Positions 46,215 to 58,613 are shown, counted from the stretch's first letter. The stretch is 64,000 nt of DNA from Acorus gramineus (GCA_030737835.1 CM060857.1:9636797-9700796); one strand, 5' to 3'. Made by a program: numbers and translations. Notes: generated from the sequence alone by a model not told the origin.

Positions 46215-46674
46215 GGGTAAAATGCATTTGAACCCTTAATATTTTTAAAACCTACATAAACACTTTCTAAAGTTTAAAAACCAGCATTTACACCGTCTGC
46301 TATTATATTTTTTGTTAAGAATAATTTAAATTTACTGTTTTACCCTCAACTCTCTAAATATCTACAGAAAAATCAATTAATTAATTTTGGATATGCTTTA
46401 TGAATATTAACTTTTATACAATAATTAACTCTTCAAATGTGTTTAGATACATTTTTGTGAGAATTAAGTCACACAACAATAAATTGAAGGTGAAATCAAC
46501 CCACCAAAAAATAGGTGAAAACACGATAAAAACTAAATTAAAAGAGTAAAATCGTACTTTTATCCTAATTTAATGAAAAATCTAAAGGGAGGGAGTGTAA
46601 TTGCATGTTTTTAAACTATAAGGGGTAATTTTGCAGGTTTAGAAAACTTTAGGGGGTCTAAACGCATTTTACCC
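46215..46674. mobile_element. Mutator-like MITE, 9-base target duplication TTTTATAAA
   Basis: TTTTATAAA is exact at 46206-46214 and 46675-46683. The element starts GGGTAAAATGCATTTGAACCC and ends with its inverted relative (GGGTCTAAACGCATTTTACCC). About 100 bases of inverted repeat, 460 bases total, no frame. Confidence 0.82.
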
Positions 46675-46683
46675 TTTTATAAA

Positions 46684-47131
46684 TTATAGTTATATCTAAT
46701 TAAATACAACCTTCGGCATCAGAATGAGTAACGACATATATATAATTAGCTACATTGAGATAAATAATTATTTCAATATGAATAAAAAAGTCATTTTACG
46801 TTTTATTGTGTTTTTATTTATTATTGTCAGAAAACATAATTTTGTTACCCCCGCTTGTGGTGAGGCATAATTTGGGAATAAGGGAGAAGGAAATAAGAAA
46901 TAAAATATGTATATTTTGGGAGAATAAACCCGGGAAGGTATATATGTTGATTATATAGGCCTCATAACTATTCTACAGGTCGGTATGTATGTTGAAATTA
47001 ATTATCAAGGCTTACATTTGTTAATAACTAAAAATACCATTCTATATTATTTTAAAAAATTATCTCTCCTAACACTCCTACATACACCCAAAAAAATCTC
47101 ACATTTATCATGTCACGCACATTTTTTACAC
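46684..47131. other. AT-rich spacer, no gene seen
   Basis: Contains degraded MITE-like words but no boundaries I can place. Confidence 0.4.
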
Positions 47132-47134
47132 TTA

Positions 47135-48532
47135 GGGGGCGTTTGGTTCCACTGAAATTCAGCACTTATTAGACTGAAACCGGAATTTTTCAGCATTTAT
47201 GTGTTATAAGTCTGTTTGGTTGAGATCCAATTAACTCTTAAAATTTATCCTCCTTTCCAATATAAATTCGGAATTTTTCAGCTCATTCATGTTACTTTTT
47301 TTTTCCGCCTCTGCATTCTGACTTTTTGTCCTGATCTTAAAAGACTATCCTACCCCTGATACTTTGGTTTATTTACAAGTTGTATATAATCCCATTTTCA
47401 CTTCCTCTCTCTCTCTCTCCTCGGACACTTTTTTTTTTGAAATACTCCTCTCATACCCTAATCGGTGGATCTCCTCGTCAGTCCACCGCCTGGGTCGAGG
47501 GCTGCGGCGGGGGCGGCTCCACCGGCTCCCTCCTCCTTCCCCTTTTTCTTGCTTCCGCCGCCGCCGCCCGCGGCGGCCGGTTTCTCGGAGGGCTCGGCGT
47601 CACCGCCGCCTTCTGCAGCGGCGTCCGGCGACTTTCCCTCCGCCTCCGCTGCCTTCGGCTTCTGTTGCTGCTGCCCGTCACCTTCTGAAGCTGAGAATCG
47701 ATTGCGGTCGTATAAACCCCTAAAAAAAAAACACACAACCCACAAAAAAACCAAATGAACCCCCACCCCCCCCCAAAAAAAAAAAAGACAAGAAACCAAA
47801 ACAACAGAGAATCGAATTGGGTGGGCTGGGGTACCGTCGATGCTGTGAAGGACCTTCTTGACTTTCCTCTTGCAGCCTTCGCAGTGGATGGGGACCTTCA
47901 AAACCCAGGTCTGAAGAAATGAAAGAGAGAATCAAAAAGCCAAAGTCAGTAATTAATAGAGATGAAGAAGAAGAAGAAGAGATGGGAGAGGGGAGAAGAA
48001 CCTGGTATTTGAGAGGTTCTGAAGCTTCTTCTTTATTCACCATTTGAGAGTGATCAAGTTGAGATGGACTGTGATAATTACATGTTTCTGGGCACCTATT
48101 TTTTCAACTAGTCTTATGTTATTTCCACTGATACTAGAAAGAAGTGTTGTAGGATGTATTCTGATCCTACAGTCTATCTTCAACTCAAAAAAAAAAAAAA
48201 AAAAAGATTTGTGAAATATTAACTCTCTAAAATGAAATATATTTTGGAAACAAATCCATATTTTTTAAATAGTTAAAATATAAACACGTTTTTTAAATAT
48301 TTAACAAAACATCAAAATAACATTCAGTATTTATTAAATAGACTAAAATACCCTTCTAATAAGCACTACTGTTAACTGATAAATCAAACACACTTATCTG
48401 AATAAGTGCTTATATTTTTCGCTGAACCAAACAGTTTTTTAAACTGAATTGCATAAAACAATCAGCACTTATACAATCAGCACTGAATAATTCAGCTCTT
48501 AAATTCAGCATTCAGCCGAACCAAACGCAGCC
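47135..48532. mobile_element. PIF/Harbinger-like TIR element carrying a captured gene piece, target duplication TTA
   Basis: The left end is GGGGGCGTTTGGTTCCACTG; the right end reversed is GGCTGCGTTTGGTTCGGCTG. TTA flanks both (47132-47134, 48533-48535). Sub-terminal sequence at both ends is rich in TTCAGCA and AAGTGCTTAT-type words. The 1.4 kb body has no transposase; its centre (47460-48043) is a GC-rich HIPP gene fragment on the minus strand, unlike the AT-rich ends. This is the structure of a Pack-type, gene-carrying element. Confidence 0.7.
47460..48043 (-). pseudogene. Captured fragment of a heavy-metal-associated isoprenylated plant protein (HIPP-type) gene
   Basis: Three exon pieces can be read. 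Exon 1 is 48043-48002 (MVNKEEASEPLKYQ), then GT. Exon 2 is 47910-47835 after TTCAG (TWVLKVPIHCEGCKRKVKKV, then LHSIDG), then GT. Exon 3 starts at 47719 after TTTTTAG (VYTTAIDSQLQKV). This is an HMA domain with the metal-binding CxxC of HCEGC. In exon 3, after VTG, a deletion joins the domain to a Lys/Gly/Ala-rich tail (KPKAAEAEGKSPD, GGGGGSKKKGKEEG), and the frame changes; the C-terminal CaaX is absent. HIPP proteins bind metals through the HMA domain. Introns are kept, so capture was at the DNA level. It cannot encode a whole protein. Confidence 0.75.
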
Positions 48533-48535
48533 TTA

Positions 48536-48901
48536 GTTTCGAACACAAATAATTTATACGAGAGTATAGTTGTCATTTAAAAAGTTATAAACTCATATAT
48601 CTCTTATCTACCACTTATCATCACTTAATCTAAAGTGAACCAAACAATAAAATGCCATTTTTACATTTATCAATCAGAATAACAGAAAAAGACAACTAAA
48701 CAAAAAATTTCTTTTTATCTGTATGATTAGTTATATATTCTAGTAGAGCTATCAAAGGTGAATAACTCTATGTCACAACCCAAACATAGTCGAAGAATGC
48801 TATTTTCAAGCCAAACACAATAGTTTCTTAAACCTAACCTTTTGATGACGTAAATTAATGGATTTTATAAAGGCCTACTCTCAAAACTTCCAATTTTTTA
48901 A
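48536..48901. other. Spacer with MITE-like and GST-promoter-like sequence
   Basis: 48825-48901 (AAACCTAACCTTTTGATG, then a CCAATTTTTTAA end) matches the GST upstream region near 14318-14382, so the promoter of the dead GST at 50067 starts here. No gene. Confidence 0.55.
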
Positions 48902-49800
48902 ATATGATAAAAAGGGCGATGTATAATTCGTGGTTGACTGGGTCCTTTTCAAAGCGGTGGCGCGCATAGTTAACTTTCGATGGGAACAACTAAGCATCAT
49001 CGAGTAGTGGGCTGCAGGAAAAAGTGGACGGGGCACAACAGTGGCACGAGCAAGCGTGGACAGGCGCTGCAGCGGTAGACGAGCAGCCTGGCAGGGTTGC
49101 CGCGTGTAGGGAGCGGGCTGGACGGGCGGTGTGCGGGGAAAGGCAGGGCTGTGCGCGGGTGCGGCAGGGCGGCGCATGGGTGCGGTAGCGTCATGGGAGT
49201 GTTGCAGGGGCGTGGATAGGGCGGCGCGGGCGCGGCGGGGATGCTCAAGGGCAGCGACGAATCAGCGGGTTTGTCCAAGGGCAACGGCGGGGCTGCGTGG
49301 GGGCAGCGGTAGCGAAGGCGTGGACGAGGCGCGAGCAAGGATCGACAATACGGCGCGGGGCCCGGATCTGTGCGTGAGAGCGTGGCGGTCACGTGGATGG
49401 AGCGGCGGACGGATGAGCGTTGATGATCTCGCGAACAAAAGTCTTCCCCCGCTCCGATCGAAAACTCAATCGAGAAAGAGAAAAAGAACTTTTGTGGCTC
49501 TAGGGTTTTTGGTGGCTTTGATACCATGTTAGAATTAAGAATTGAAAAGAATGAGTCATTATGTTATTAGGGTTTGTACCAATATTTATAGTACAGACAG
49601 GAAAAAGACTGAAATGACTAAACTACCCCTAATACATTTAACACTATCCTCGTGTGACAGGATGGTAGATCCTCGTCTACTGACTCGTTTGCTCGGGGTT
49701 ATTTTTCTTTTTTGGTTTCCCCTTTTTCTTTTTATAATCCCCGCTTCTATCCCCTCCCACTTCGAACTTTATATCGATTTTGTTTTTATATCGTAATACA
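48902..49800 (-). mobile_element. Truncated copia-like LTR element (5' LTR, PBS, GC-rich leader)
   Basis: On the reversed strand a probable LTR (49800-49527, TGTATTACG to ATTCTAACA) is followed directly by TGGTATCAAAGCCACC (49526-49511), a tRNA-Met-type primer site. A GC-rich leader runs down to about 48950, where the element stops without gag or pol. It is inserted in the upstream region of the dead GST. The LTR's outer end is inferred from TG...CA and a TATAAAG-like box only. Confidence 0.5.
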
Positions 49801-49880
49801 ATTTCTACCTTCCGTTTAAAAAAAAAAAATTCAATTTCTTAACATTAACAACAAATCTACTGTTTCTTATCCAACAACCC

Positions 49881-49883
<3 letters not shown>

Positions 49884-49911
<28 letters not shown>
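49884..49911. repeat. (AT)n microsatellite in GST upstream region
   Basis: About 14 AT dinucleotides between CCAACAACCCTCTA and the conserved promoter block. Confidence 0.95.
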
Positions 49912-50066
49912 ATACTATCATTTTAAGTCTTCTTTTTTGTCTAACAAGGCTCTCATCGTGACATTGTATATTGCTCGGAGAGTACTCTATATATAAACTG
50001 TCCAACAAATAAGGTGATGTACAGGAATTCCAATTGTGAGGGAAACATAAAAGAGTGCACTAAAAA

Positions 50067-51109
<1,043 letters not shown>

Positions 51110-51372
51110 GATGACTCGTGCATGTTGAGGATTTGATATTATATGTGTAATCTAAGTTATGATCATGAGGGTTATAGTATTTGTTAGATTATATGTGTTA
51201 TCTCATAATGTGTGTAGTGTATTACACGTGTAACTCCTAGACACTTATATATATAAAGGGATTAAACCCTAAATGGAATACAATGATTCCTATTATTTAA
51301 TTCTCTATTTCAATCATGGTATCAGAGCAACAACCTAAAAAACCCTAATTTTTTTTTATTTTTTTTTGAAAT

Positions 51373-51830
51373 CCTTCGCCGTCGCCGTCGTGCCCCTACC
51401 ATCGCCGTCGCCGCCCCTACCGCTGCTGCGCGCCGCCCTACCGCTGCTCACGCAGCCCTGCCGCGCCCAGCCCTTCCGCGTGCCTTGCCCTGCCCTGCCG
51501 CGCCCTGCCCTGCCCTGCTGACCGCCCTTCCAGGTGCCCTACCGAGCGCCCTGCCAGGTGCCCTACCACTCGCCCTTCCCTGCAGCGCCCTGCCCTGACG
51601 TGCCCAGCCCTGCCGCGCGCCCTGCCACGCCCTGCCCTGCCATGCGCTCTACCCTGCCCTGCCCTGCCGCGCCCAGCAGCCCTGCCCTGCCGCCCGCCGC
51701 ACCCTGCCCTACCGCACCGTGCCCTGCTGAGCACCCTGTCGGGCGCCGTGCCCTGCCGAGGGCCATGCCGCACCCTGCCCTGCCGCGCGCCCTGCCGCGT
51801 CGTGCCCTGCCGCATGTCTGAACCTGCCTG
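51373..51830 (+). repeat. GC-rich low-complexity leader of the copia element
   Basis: Dozens of CCCTGCC, TGCCGCGC and GCCCTACC words in a strongly C-rich strand, between the PBS and the first coding traces. Long frames on both strands are products of this composition. Confidence 0.8.
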
Positions 51831-52319
51831 AATTACCTGGGATCTGTCGCGCCCGAGAAATCTGCCAGAGCACTAATCGGAAGATTCTGCCTGGATTTCC
51901 CGGGATTTGCTGGGACAGCTCGTGCTAGCCTGTCTCAAGCGTTCCGGATCGTCTCGAGCGCCCGACCTGGCACCTGACCCGAGTCCACCCAGCATCCAAT
52001 TCGGACCCTGCCCAGCGATCCGGATCTGTGAACCCGGCCCAGCATTCGACCCGGATCCGCGAACCTGACCCGGCCCGGCACCCAACCCGAGTCCGACCTC
52101 CGGTCAACTCCGGCCACCCTCCAGCTCCTCTGGCCGCCCCCTGCCGCCACCGGCCGCTCTCCACCGCATCCGGCACCTCCCTGAGACTTCGAATCACTAA
52201 ATCGCTCATAACTTCCTCTCCAAAAGTCCGATTAAGGTGATCTAAGAGTCCATTTTGCTCGATTTTTCGTGCTCTACGTCCTCGTCTGCTTCTAATCCTC
52301 ATCCGAGTGGTTCTGCACA

Positions 52320-54453
52320 ATGCCAGAAACCAACGGCAACCCTACTCTTCCGACACCGACTTTGAAGGTGTCTCGTCAGTCTACTTCGTCATTTATCTAT
52401 GAGGGCATCTTGGGGGCCGCTCCTGCTATGAAAAGACGACGACCTTCTAAGCAGCGTTATCAACCGAAAGGCTGAGGACATCATCTTCCTCCTGTTGCCG
52501 CTACGACTGCTACTTCGATTGCCTCCATTCAGTCACACTCGGATAAGCTTGTCCAGATCAGTCAGTGCCTCGACCATCTGATTCTACAGCAGTCTCTCTC
52601 TGGTTCTTCTTCTCCCTTTGCCTTGTCTTCTACTACGGGTAATCCTGCTTATTGGATATTTGATTCGGGTGCCTCACATCACATGACGCCTGATAGTTCT
52701 GTCCTCATTGCATGCTCACTTGCACCCTCACACCTACCTTCGATTCATACTGCTAATGGCTCTCCTTTAGTCATCACGCAGTGTGGATCGATCACCACCA
52801 CATCTCATCCCACTGGCCGCCTTTCATTACCCTTTGTTTTGCATGCTCCTGACCTTTGCATGAATCTTGTGTCTATTAGTCGATTGTGTGATTCTGGATT
52901 CACCGTTACCTTTACCTCTTCTGGGTGTTCTGTGCAGGATCCACGTTCAGGGCAGAGGATTGGTGTTGGACGTCGGATTGGCGGACTGTATTGTGTGGAG
53001 TATCTTCATCTTCCTGTACCTAATCCCTAAGTTTTCTGTGGCACTGTCACCTTTTATACTGATTTGTGGCATAAAAGGTTAGGTCATGTTTATGAGTCTC
53101 GTCTTAAAGACCTTATTTAGTCTGGTGATTTAGGACATGTTTCTTTTTCTCCTCTTTCTGTTTGTGAGGGCTGTAAATTAGCCAAACCTGTTGCTACTCC
53201 ATTTCCATCTAGTAATCATTAGTCCTCTAATCCATTTGAGTTAGTTCATTATGACATATGGGGTTCTTCTCATATCACGTCAAAGAGTGGTTTTTCGTAT
53301 TATATCAGTTTTATTGATAACTATTCTCACTTTATTTGGATTTATTTATTGAGTCATCGATCTGAGATCCCAAAGATATATGATGTCTTTACCACTATGA
53401 TTCACACCCAGTTTAAGACTCGTATCAAAATCTTTAGGTCTGATTGTGCTCGAGAATATATTTCTTTAGGTCTGATTGTGCTCGAGAATATATATCTCAT
53501 GGCACTCTCTTCTAGCAATCATGCCCTTATACTCATGAGCAGAATGGTGTTGCTAAAAGAAAACATCGTCATATTCTTGAGACCGCTCGTTCCCTCTTGC
53601 TTTCTTCTTCAGTCCGCAACACATTATGGGCTGAAGCTGCTCTTTTATCTGTTCATCTTATCAACATCATTCCCTCCTCTGTCCTTTCTGGTAGACTCAT
53701 GAGCGCCTTTACTCCTCCAAACCTGATTATAGAAGACTTCGCTCTTTTGAATGCTCTTGTTTCATGCTTCTCCCTCCTCATCAACACACCAAGTTGGCCG
53801 CTCGGTCTGTCAAGTGTGTATTCTTGGGGATTAGTTTCGAACACAAGGGATATCGCTGCTACGATCCTATTGGAGATCGTTTTTGGATTGCTCGTCATGT
53901 GTCATTTGTCAAGGACGTTCCCTATTTTTCTTCTACACCCACTGCCTCCCCTCCTTCTATGCCTTCTCCTGTTCAGGCCTCTCCTATTGAGTCTCTACCT
54001 CTTCTCGGGCCTTCTGTTGTGCTTGAGCCCACTCCTAGTTCTGTTCTCTCTTAGTCTTATCTTGGTTTTCCTACTGTTGACTCTCCTCTTCACACTCCTG
54101 TAGCCAACTCCCATTGTCCTCCTCCTATTGTGTCTCCTCTTGCTCCTCTCGCAGGTGACTCCACTGCTATTCCGTCTTTCACGGCTAACGCACCTCCCTC
54201 TGATGTGGATCCTCGTCCCTTGACTCGCTACCCTCAGCGTGAGCATCATCCACCTGATCGCTTCAGTTTTGACTCTGGACCACCTGACTGATTTGGCTTT
54301 GCATCCGTGAGTACATATTCTCCAGAATTCTAGGCCTATCTCACCACTATACATGCCCATCGTGAGCCCTGATCTTATTGAGAGGTAGTCGAGTACCCTG
54401 AGTGGCAGCAGGCTATGGTTGAGGAGTTTCAGGCATTTGAGCAGACACAGACC
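52320..54453 (+). pseudogene. Copia gag remnant, protease and integrase, heavily broken
   Basis: An ATG at 52320 opens a short gag-like frame (MPETNGNPTLPTPTLKVS), with a TGA near 52472 and most of gag deleted. Protease follows with FDSGASHHMT near 52660-52690 (frame open 52623-53030). Integrase has DLWHKRLGHV and CEGCKLAKP, with stops near 53030, 53120 and 53220. A 32-base tandem duplication at 53431-53491 falls in the catalytic core, and several frame changes follow to 54453. Confidence 0.85.
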
Positions 54454-54456
54454 TGA

Positions 54457-55887
54457 GATGTTGTTCCCCTTCTAGATGGTGTTACCCCTATCAACTGCAA
54501 GTGGATTTTCAAGATCAAGCATCGCCCTGATGGTTCCATTGAACGACATAAGGCTCGTCTTGTTGCCAGAGGTTTCACTCAGGAGTATGGCATTGACTAT
54601 GAGGAGACCTTTGCTCCTGTTGCTCAGATGACTACTGTTCGCACCCTTCTCGCCGTTGCTGTTGTTCGTCGCTGGCCTCTCTTTCAGATGGACGTGAAGA
54701 ATGCTTTTCTTCATGGTGATTTATCTGAGGTTGTTTATATGCAACCACCTTCAGGTCTCAGCACTCCTCCTCAGCATGTTTGTCGTCTTCGACGGGCTAT
54801 ATACGGACTGAAACAAGCTCCTCGTGCCTGGTTTGAGCATTTTCACAGTGTTATTCTGACAGCTGGTTTTGTTGAGAGCCACCAGGACCACTCTATGTTT
54901 GTGCGATCCTCATCGCAGGGGCGGGTAATCCTTCTTCTGTATGTTGACGACATGATTATAACTGGCGATGACTCCGCTGGTATTACTCGGGTCAAGAATC
55001 ACCTCAGTCAACAGTTTCAGATGAAAGATCTTGGTACTCTTCGCTACTTCCTTGGTCTCAAGATTGCACAGAGTGATCGTGGGATTCTGCTTTCTCAACA
55101 GAAGTATACAGCTGACATTTTAGAGCGTGTTGCCCTCTCCGATACCCGCAGTGCGGATACTCCTCTCGAGCTTCATGTGAAGCTTTGTCCTACGGATGGT
55201 GAGCTCCTCTCAGATCCTACTCGATACAGACAGATCGTGGGTCAGCTTGTGTATCTCTGCATCACTAGACCTGACATTGCTCATGCCATCAGTATTGTTA
55301 GTCAGTTTGTCTCAGCTCCTCGATCAGTGCATTATGGTGCTCTTATGCGAATTCTTAGATATTTGCGCGGTACTATCACTAGATCGATCTATCTGTCATC
55401 CTCTTCGACTCTGGTTCTCAGGGCTTACACTGATGCTGATTGGGCTGGAGACCCGACCACTAGACGCTCCACCACTGGTTTCTGCATATTTCTCGGAGAT
55501 TCCATCATCTCTTGGCGCAGCAAGAAACAGGAGGTTGTTTCTCTTTCCAGCACTGAGACTGAGTATCGAGCCATGGCCATCACCACCAAGGAGATTGTTC
55601 ATCTCAGACGTCTCTTGGTGGATCTAGGAGTTACTATGACTGGTCCTACTCCTCTTTATTGTGATAACCGGTCTGCTATTCAGATTGCTACCAATCCGGT
55701 CTTTCATGAGAGGACCAAACACATTGAGATCGATTGTCACTTCATTCGTCAGCACTTTCTTGCAGAGACATTATCGCTTCCGCATATCTCCTCTGCTGAG
55801 CAGCTTGCTGATTTCTTTACGAAGTCACATCCAGTTCCTCGATTTCAGTTTCTCCTTCGCAAACTCACTTTGTATGATCCACCGTGA
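54457..55887 (+). pseudogene. Copia reverse transcriptase and RNase H, long open frame
   Basis: Open from 54457 to TGA at 55885-55887. RT blocks: KWIFKIKHRPDGS, LVARGFTQEYGIDY, QMDVKNAFLHGDL, YGLKQAPRAWF and YVDD at 54940-54951. RNase H: DADWAGDPTTRRSTTG, SSTETEYRAMA and HERTKHIEIDCHFIR, ending LTLYDPP. This is the only well preserved part of the element. It is listed as pseudogene because upstream gag-protease-integrase is broken. Confidence 0.9.
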
Positions 55888-56003
55888 GTTTGAGGGGGGC
55901 TGTTAGATTATATGTGTTATCTCATAATGTGTGTAGTGTATTACACGTGTAACTCCTAGACACTTGTATATATAAAGGGATTAAACCCTAAGTAGAATAC
56001 AAG

Positions 56004-56165
56004 GATTTTCATAAAGGCAGTGGAAGTGAGGGAGAAGCTTCTGGCATCAACTACAAATTGAGATGACTCGTGCATGTTGAGGATTTGATATTATCTGTGT
56101 AATCTAAGTTATGATCATGAGGGTTATAGTATTATTACAAGTATTCAAATAAAAGAAATATATTT
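56004..56165 (+). pseudogene. Second copy of a tau GST exon-2 end and 3' flank
   Basis: KAVEVREKLLAS and stop TGA at 56059-56061, then the 3' flank to AATAAAAGAAATATA. It repeats 51050-51181 with about four differences over ~130 bases. It joins the truncated copia LTR at a shared GATTTT, and continues into normal GST downstream sequence that the left copy lacks. It is either the tail of a second GST copy or a rearrangement product. Confidence 0.8.
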
Positions 56166-56200
56166 TAATTTTGATTATTAATAACTTGGGTGATTCCAAG

Positions 56201-56409
56201 TCTCCAGTGGCCATAGCACAACGGTTCAGGGTTTACCTGTATTAAAAATAGGTCTTGAGTTCGAGTCTTTGCGCTGTGTCATACCTCCTGTTTGTTAGGC
56301 GAAATTCAAAAGAATTTTCTCTGGGACCAGAGACAAACAAGCGAAGGTAAAATTTTCAAACTTGGCCGTATGGTCAGCCATGGGGAGTCTCTCTGATATT
56401 AAAAAAAAA
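56201..56409 (+). mobile_element. tRNA-derived SINE
   Basis: An A-box-like TGGCCATAGCACAACGGTTC near 56209-56228 and a B box GAGTTCGAGTC at 56257-56267 have polymerase III promoter spacing. The 3' end is an A run (56401-56409). The paralogous GST 3' flanks at 15690 and 24310 lack it, reading from the GATTCCA block almost directly into AATATCTGCTAAATT. Confidence 0.72.
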
Positions 56410-56814
56410 TATCTGCTAAATTTTGACTAAGAGATAATCTATTTCTCTATTCGATCCTTTATTAAGTGAATCTAGATATATAGACCTCTCGAGAGGTGCA
56501 AAACCTAGAACACATCCAACTTCCAAGGAACAAAAATATATTGCAAGTATTTGGTGTAGAATTTTTTTTAAATTTGATTAGTGCATGAAAAATTTGAAGG
56601 GGGTTGAATATTGCAGGGTGCATACTAGATTGGGATCCTTTGTTATTTTTGTATACTTATATTATGTTTAGCTTTCACTCTAAGGTACATCACATTGAAA
56701 ATCAAACAGTTACAAATACATGTGAATGAATGTAAAAAGAAGAAAATTTCATTTCACTTGATACATTTAGAATTATATGATGAGTCAAATAAGATACAAA
56801 TATGATAAAAATAA

Positions 56815-57897
56815 GGAAAAATTGTTCAAATACCCCTTGACTAAGAGTCTAATTTTTTTCTACCCCCGGATTTTTTTTTTATTTTTTATTTACCCCTGAA
56901 ATCTGATCTTTTTTTTTTTTGCCCCTAGACCTGTGCCACCTCATTTTTTATACCTAAACCACCCCCATCTGTAGATTAGTATTACATTTCTGTAATTGAT
57001 TGTTACATTTCTGTAATCAGTAATTATTACATTTCTGTAATTTACATGTCCTTAGTTTAGTTCTATGTATGATATTACATATCTGTTGTGTAAGTTATAG
57101 TTTTTGTAATTTCTGTTGTAATTGTTATAAGAATAATAGAAGATATTACATTTCTATTATGTAAATAGTAGATTATTTCATTGGGCATCACATTGGTAGT
57201 TTTTGTTGTAGTTGTTATGTAAATGTTAATTTCAGTAATTGTTAAGTACATGGATCAAGAAGTAATTTTATTAAAATATTACAATTGTTCATAAATTTTC
57301 AGTTCAGATTCATACTATTACTAATTTTGTTCATATTGTTAAATAAAAATTTATTTAAGTGTTTGATTATTATATTTTTTATATAGTTTGAAAAACCCGT
57401 TCTTCGTTATGAAGTACATTGAATATCTAGTTCAATAATCTTGTTTCATTTTACCCAAGATGACATGAAGAGGATTAAGAGGGAGATAACAATTAATCAT
57501 TAAGATTTGAAGAAAACGTTGTAATTCAAAACAATTGATGTATCTATTTTAACGAAACTTTAATATTGTATCTATAACAATTTTGTGTACACTGAATGCA
57601 TTTACAGATGATAATGTAATGACATTGAGAATGTATATCATGACCATTTTGTGTATAAACATCTTTGCGTACTTTAATATTTTTGTAGATAACTATTAAA
57701 TATTTGTAACTATATGTATAATTTTTGTATGTATCATATAATATTTCTGTAATTCTGTCTGTAAGGGATAGTTCTTATGAAAATTCAGGGGCAAAAAAAA
57801 AATAGAACTAGATTTCAGAGGTAAATAAAAAATAAAAAAAAATCCAGGGGAAAAAAAAAATTGACCTTTAGTCAAGGGGTATTTGAACAATTCCCCC
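56815..57897. mobile_element. Mutator-like element, 9-base target duplication TAAAAATAA
   Basis: TAAAAATAA is exact at 56806-56814 and 57898-57906. The left end GGAAAAATTGTTCAAATACC and reversed right end GGGGGAATTGTTCAAATACC lead ~100-base inverted repeats (CCCTTGACTAA, then TTTTTATTTACCCCTGAAAT-type blocks). The 1083-base body is AT-rich with repeated ATTACATTTCTGTAAT words and no transposase. Confidence 0.82.
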
Positions 57898-57906
57898 TAA
57901 AAATAA

Positions 57907-58399
57907 ACAGATGATCTGAATCGGTTGTCTACTGCCCTTGTCAATTGGTAAGAACGACTGATGCTTTGGCCCGACAGGCTTGCATGAGCCAGTCAAAAGT
58001 AGTGTTTTAAAATCCGACCCAACCCGCCCAGTTGAACTGGTTAAACTTTCACCCGGTTGAATTCCAGTTCAGTTTACCTTTAAAACCCAAGATATAAAAA
58101 CCGATAAAACTCAAACAACCCAATGATACTAAATTCATATTATGATATTGAATAAAAAATTTATGCAAAGTTTTTCTAAAATATTTCATATTTTTGTTTA
58201 GGGTTGACAATTAATATATTTATTATATTGTAATTATATCACAGTTTAACTCTTGTTAACCCAACGGTTGAATCAATAACTCTTGACCTGATGATTTTTG
58301 GTTCATTGAACTGTACGATTTTTTAAATGTTGCTCAAAACCGCATGTTTTCTTTTGGTCTCCAGGATCCACATATCTTGGCGTTACTTCAACCTCGACA
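57907..58399. other. Spacer, no gene seen
   Basis: AT-rich, with some AACCCAACCCG-like words near 58015-58100; no boundaries or frames I can support. Confidence 0.4.
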
Positions 58400-58613
58400 G
58401 CGTTTGGTTCTAGATTGGAAAGCTTTTGTGCTTGCAGAAAATTAGTTATGTAATTATGCAACCAAATAGTTTTGTAATCACAGCTTTCTGCAGACATATT
58501 TTAGACAAATAATGCCTAGAAACCGTGATTGGAGAAAATTAGTGATAGATAACTTATTACAGAATCAATTTTAAATCTAGCAGTTAATCAATTTATAATC
58601 CCGTTATCAAACG
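58400..58613. repeat. Dispersed MITE-like repeat (copy 2)
   Basis: GCGTTTGGTTCTAGATTG at the left and TTATCAAACGTT at the right are rough inverted ends. TTTTAGACAAATAATG is shared with copies at 12665-12895 and 61250-61440. Confidence 0.5.

Larger units (their letters stand above)
51182..56003 (+). mobile_element. Ty1/copia element with a truncated 3' LTR
   Basis: The 5' LTR is 51182-51316 (135 bases, TGTTAGATTATATG to TTTCAATCA), with the PBS TGGTATCAGAGC at 51317-51328. The polypurine tract TTGAGGGGGGC ends at 55900. The 3' LTR starts at 55901 but is cut at about 56003, where GST sequence begins. Over the ~103 shared bases the LTRs differ at about three or four positions. It sits in the 3' UTR of the dead GST at 50067. 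It is the same family as the minus-strand derivative at 2578-3592. Pol is broken, so it is non-autonomous. Confidence 0.9.

Noticed and set aside
48997-49532. Pro/Ala-rich frame on the minus strand and Ala/Gly-rich frame on the plus strand
   Set aside because: They lie in the GC-rich leader beside an LTR and PBS; no domain recognised.
51438-51821. Open frames on both strands in the copia leader
   Set aside because: Products of CCCTGCC-type repeats.
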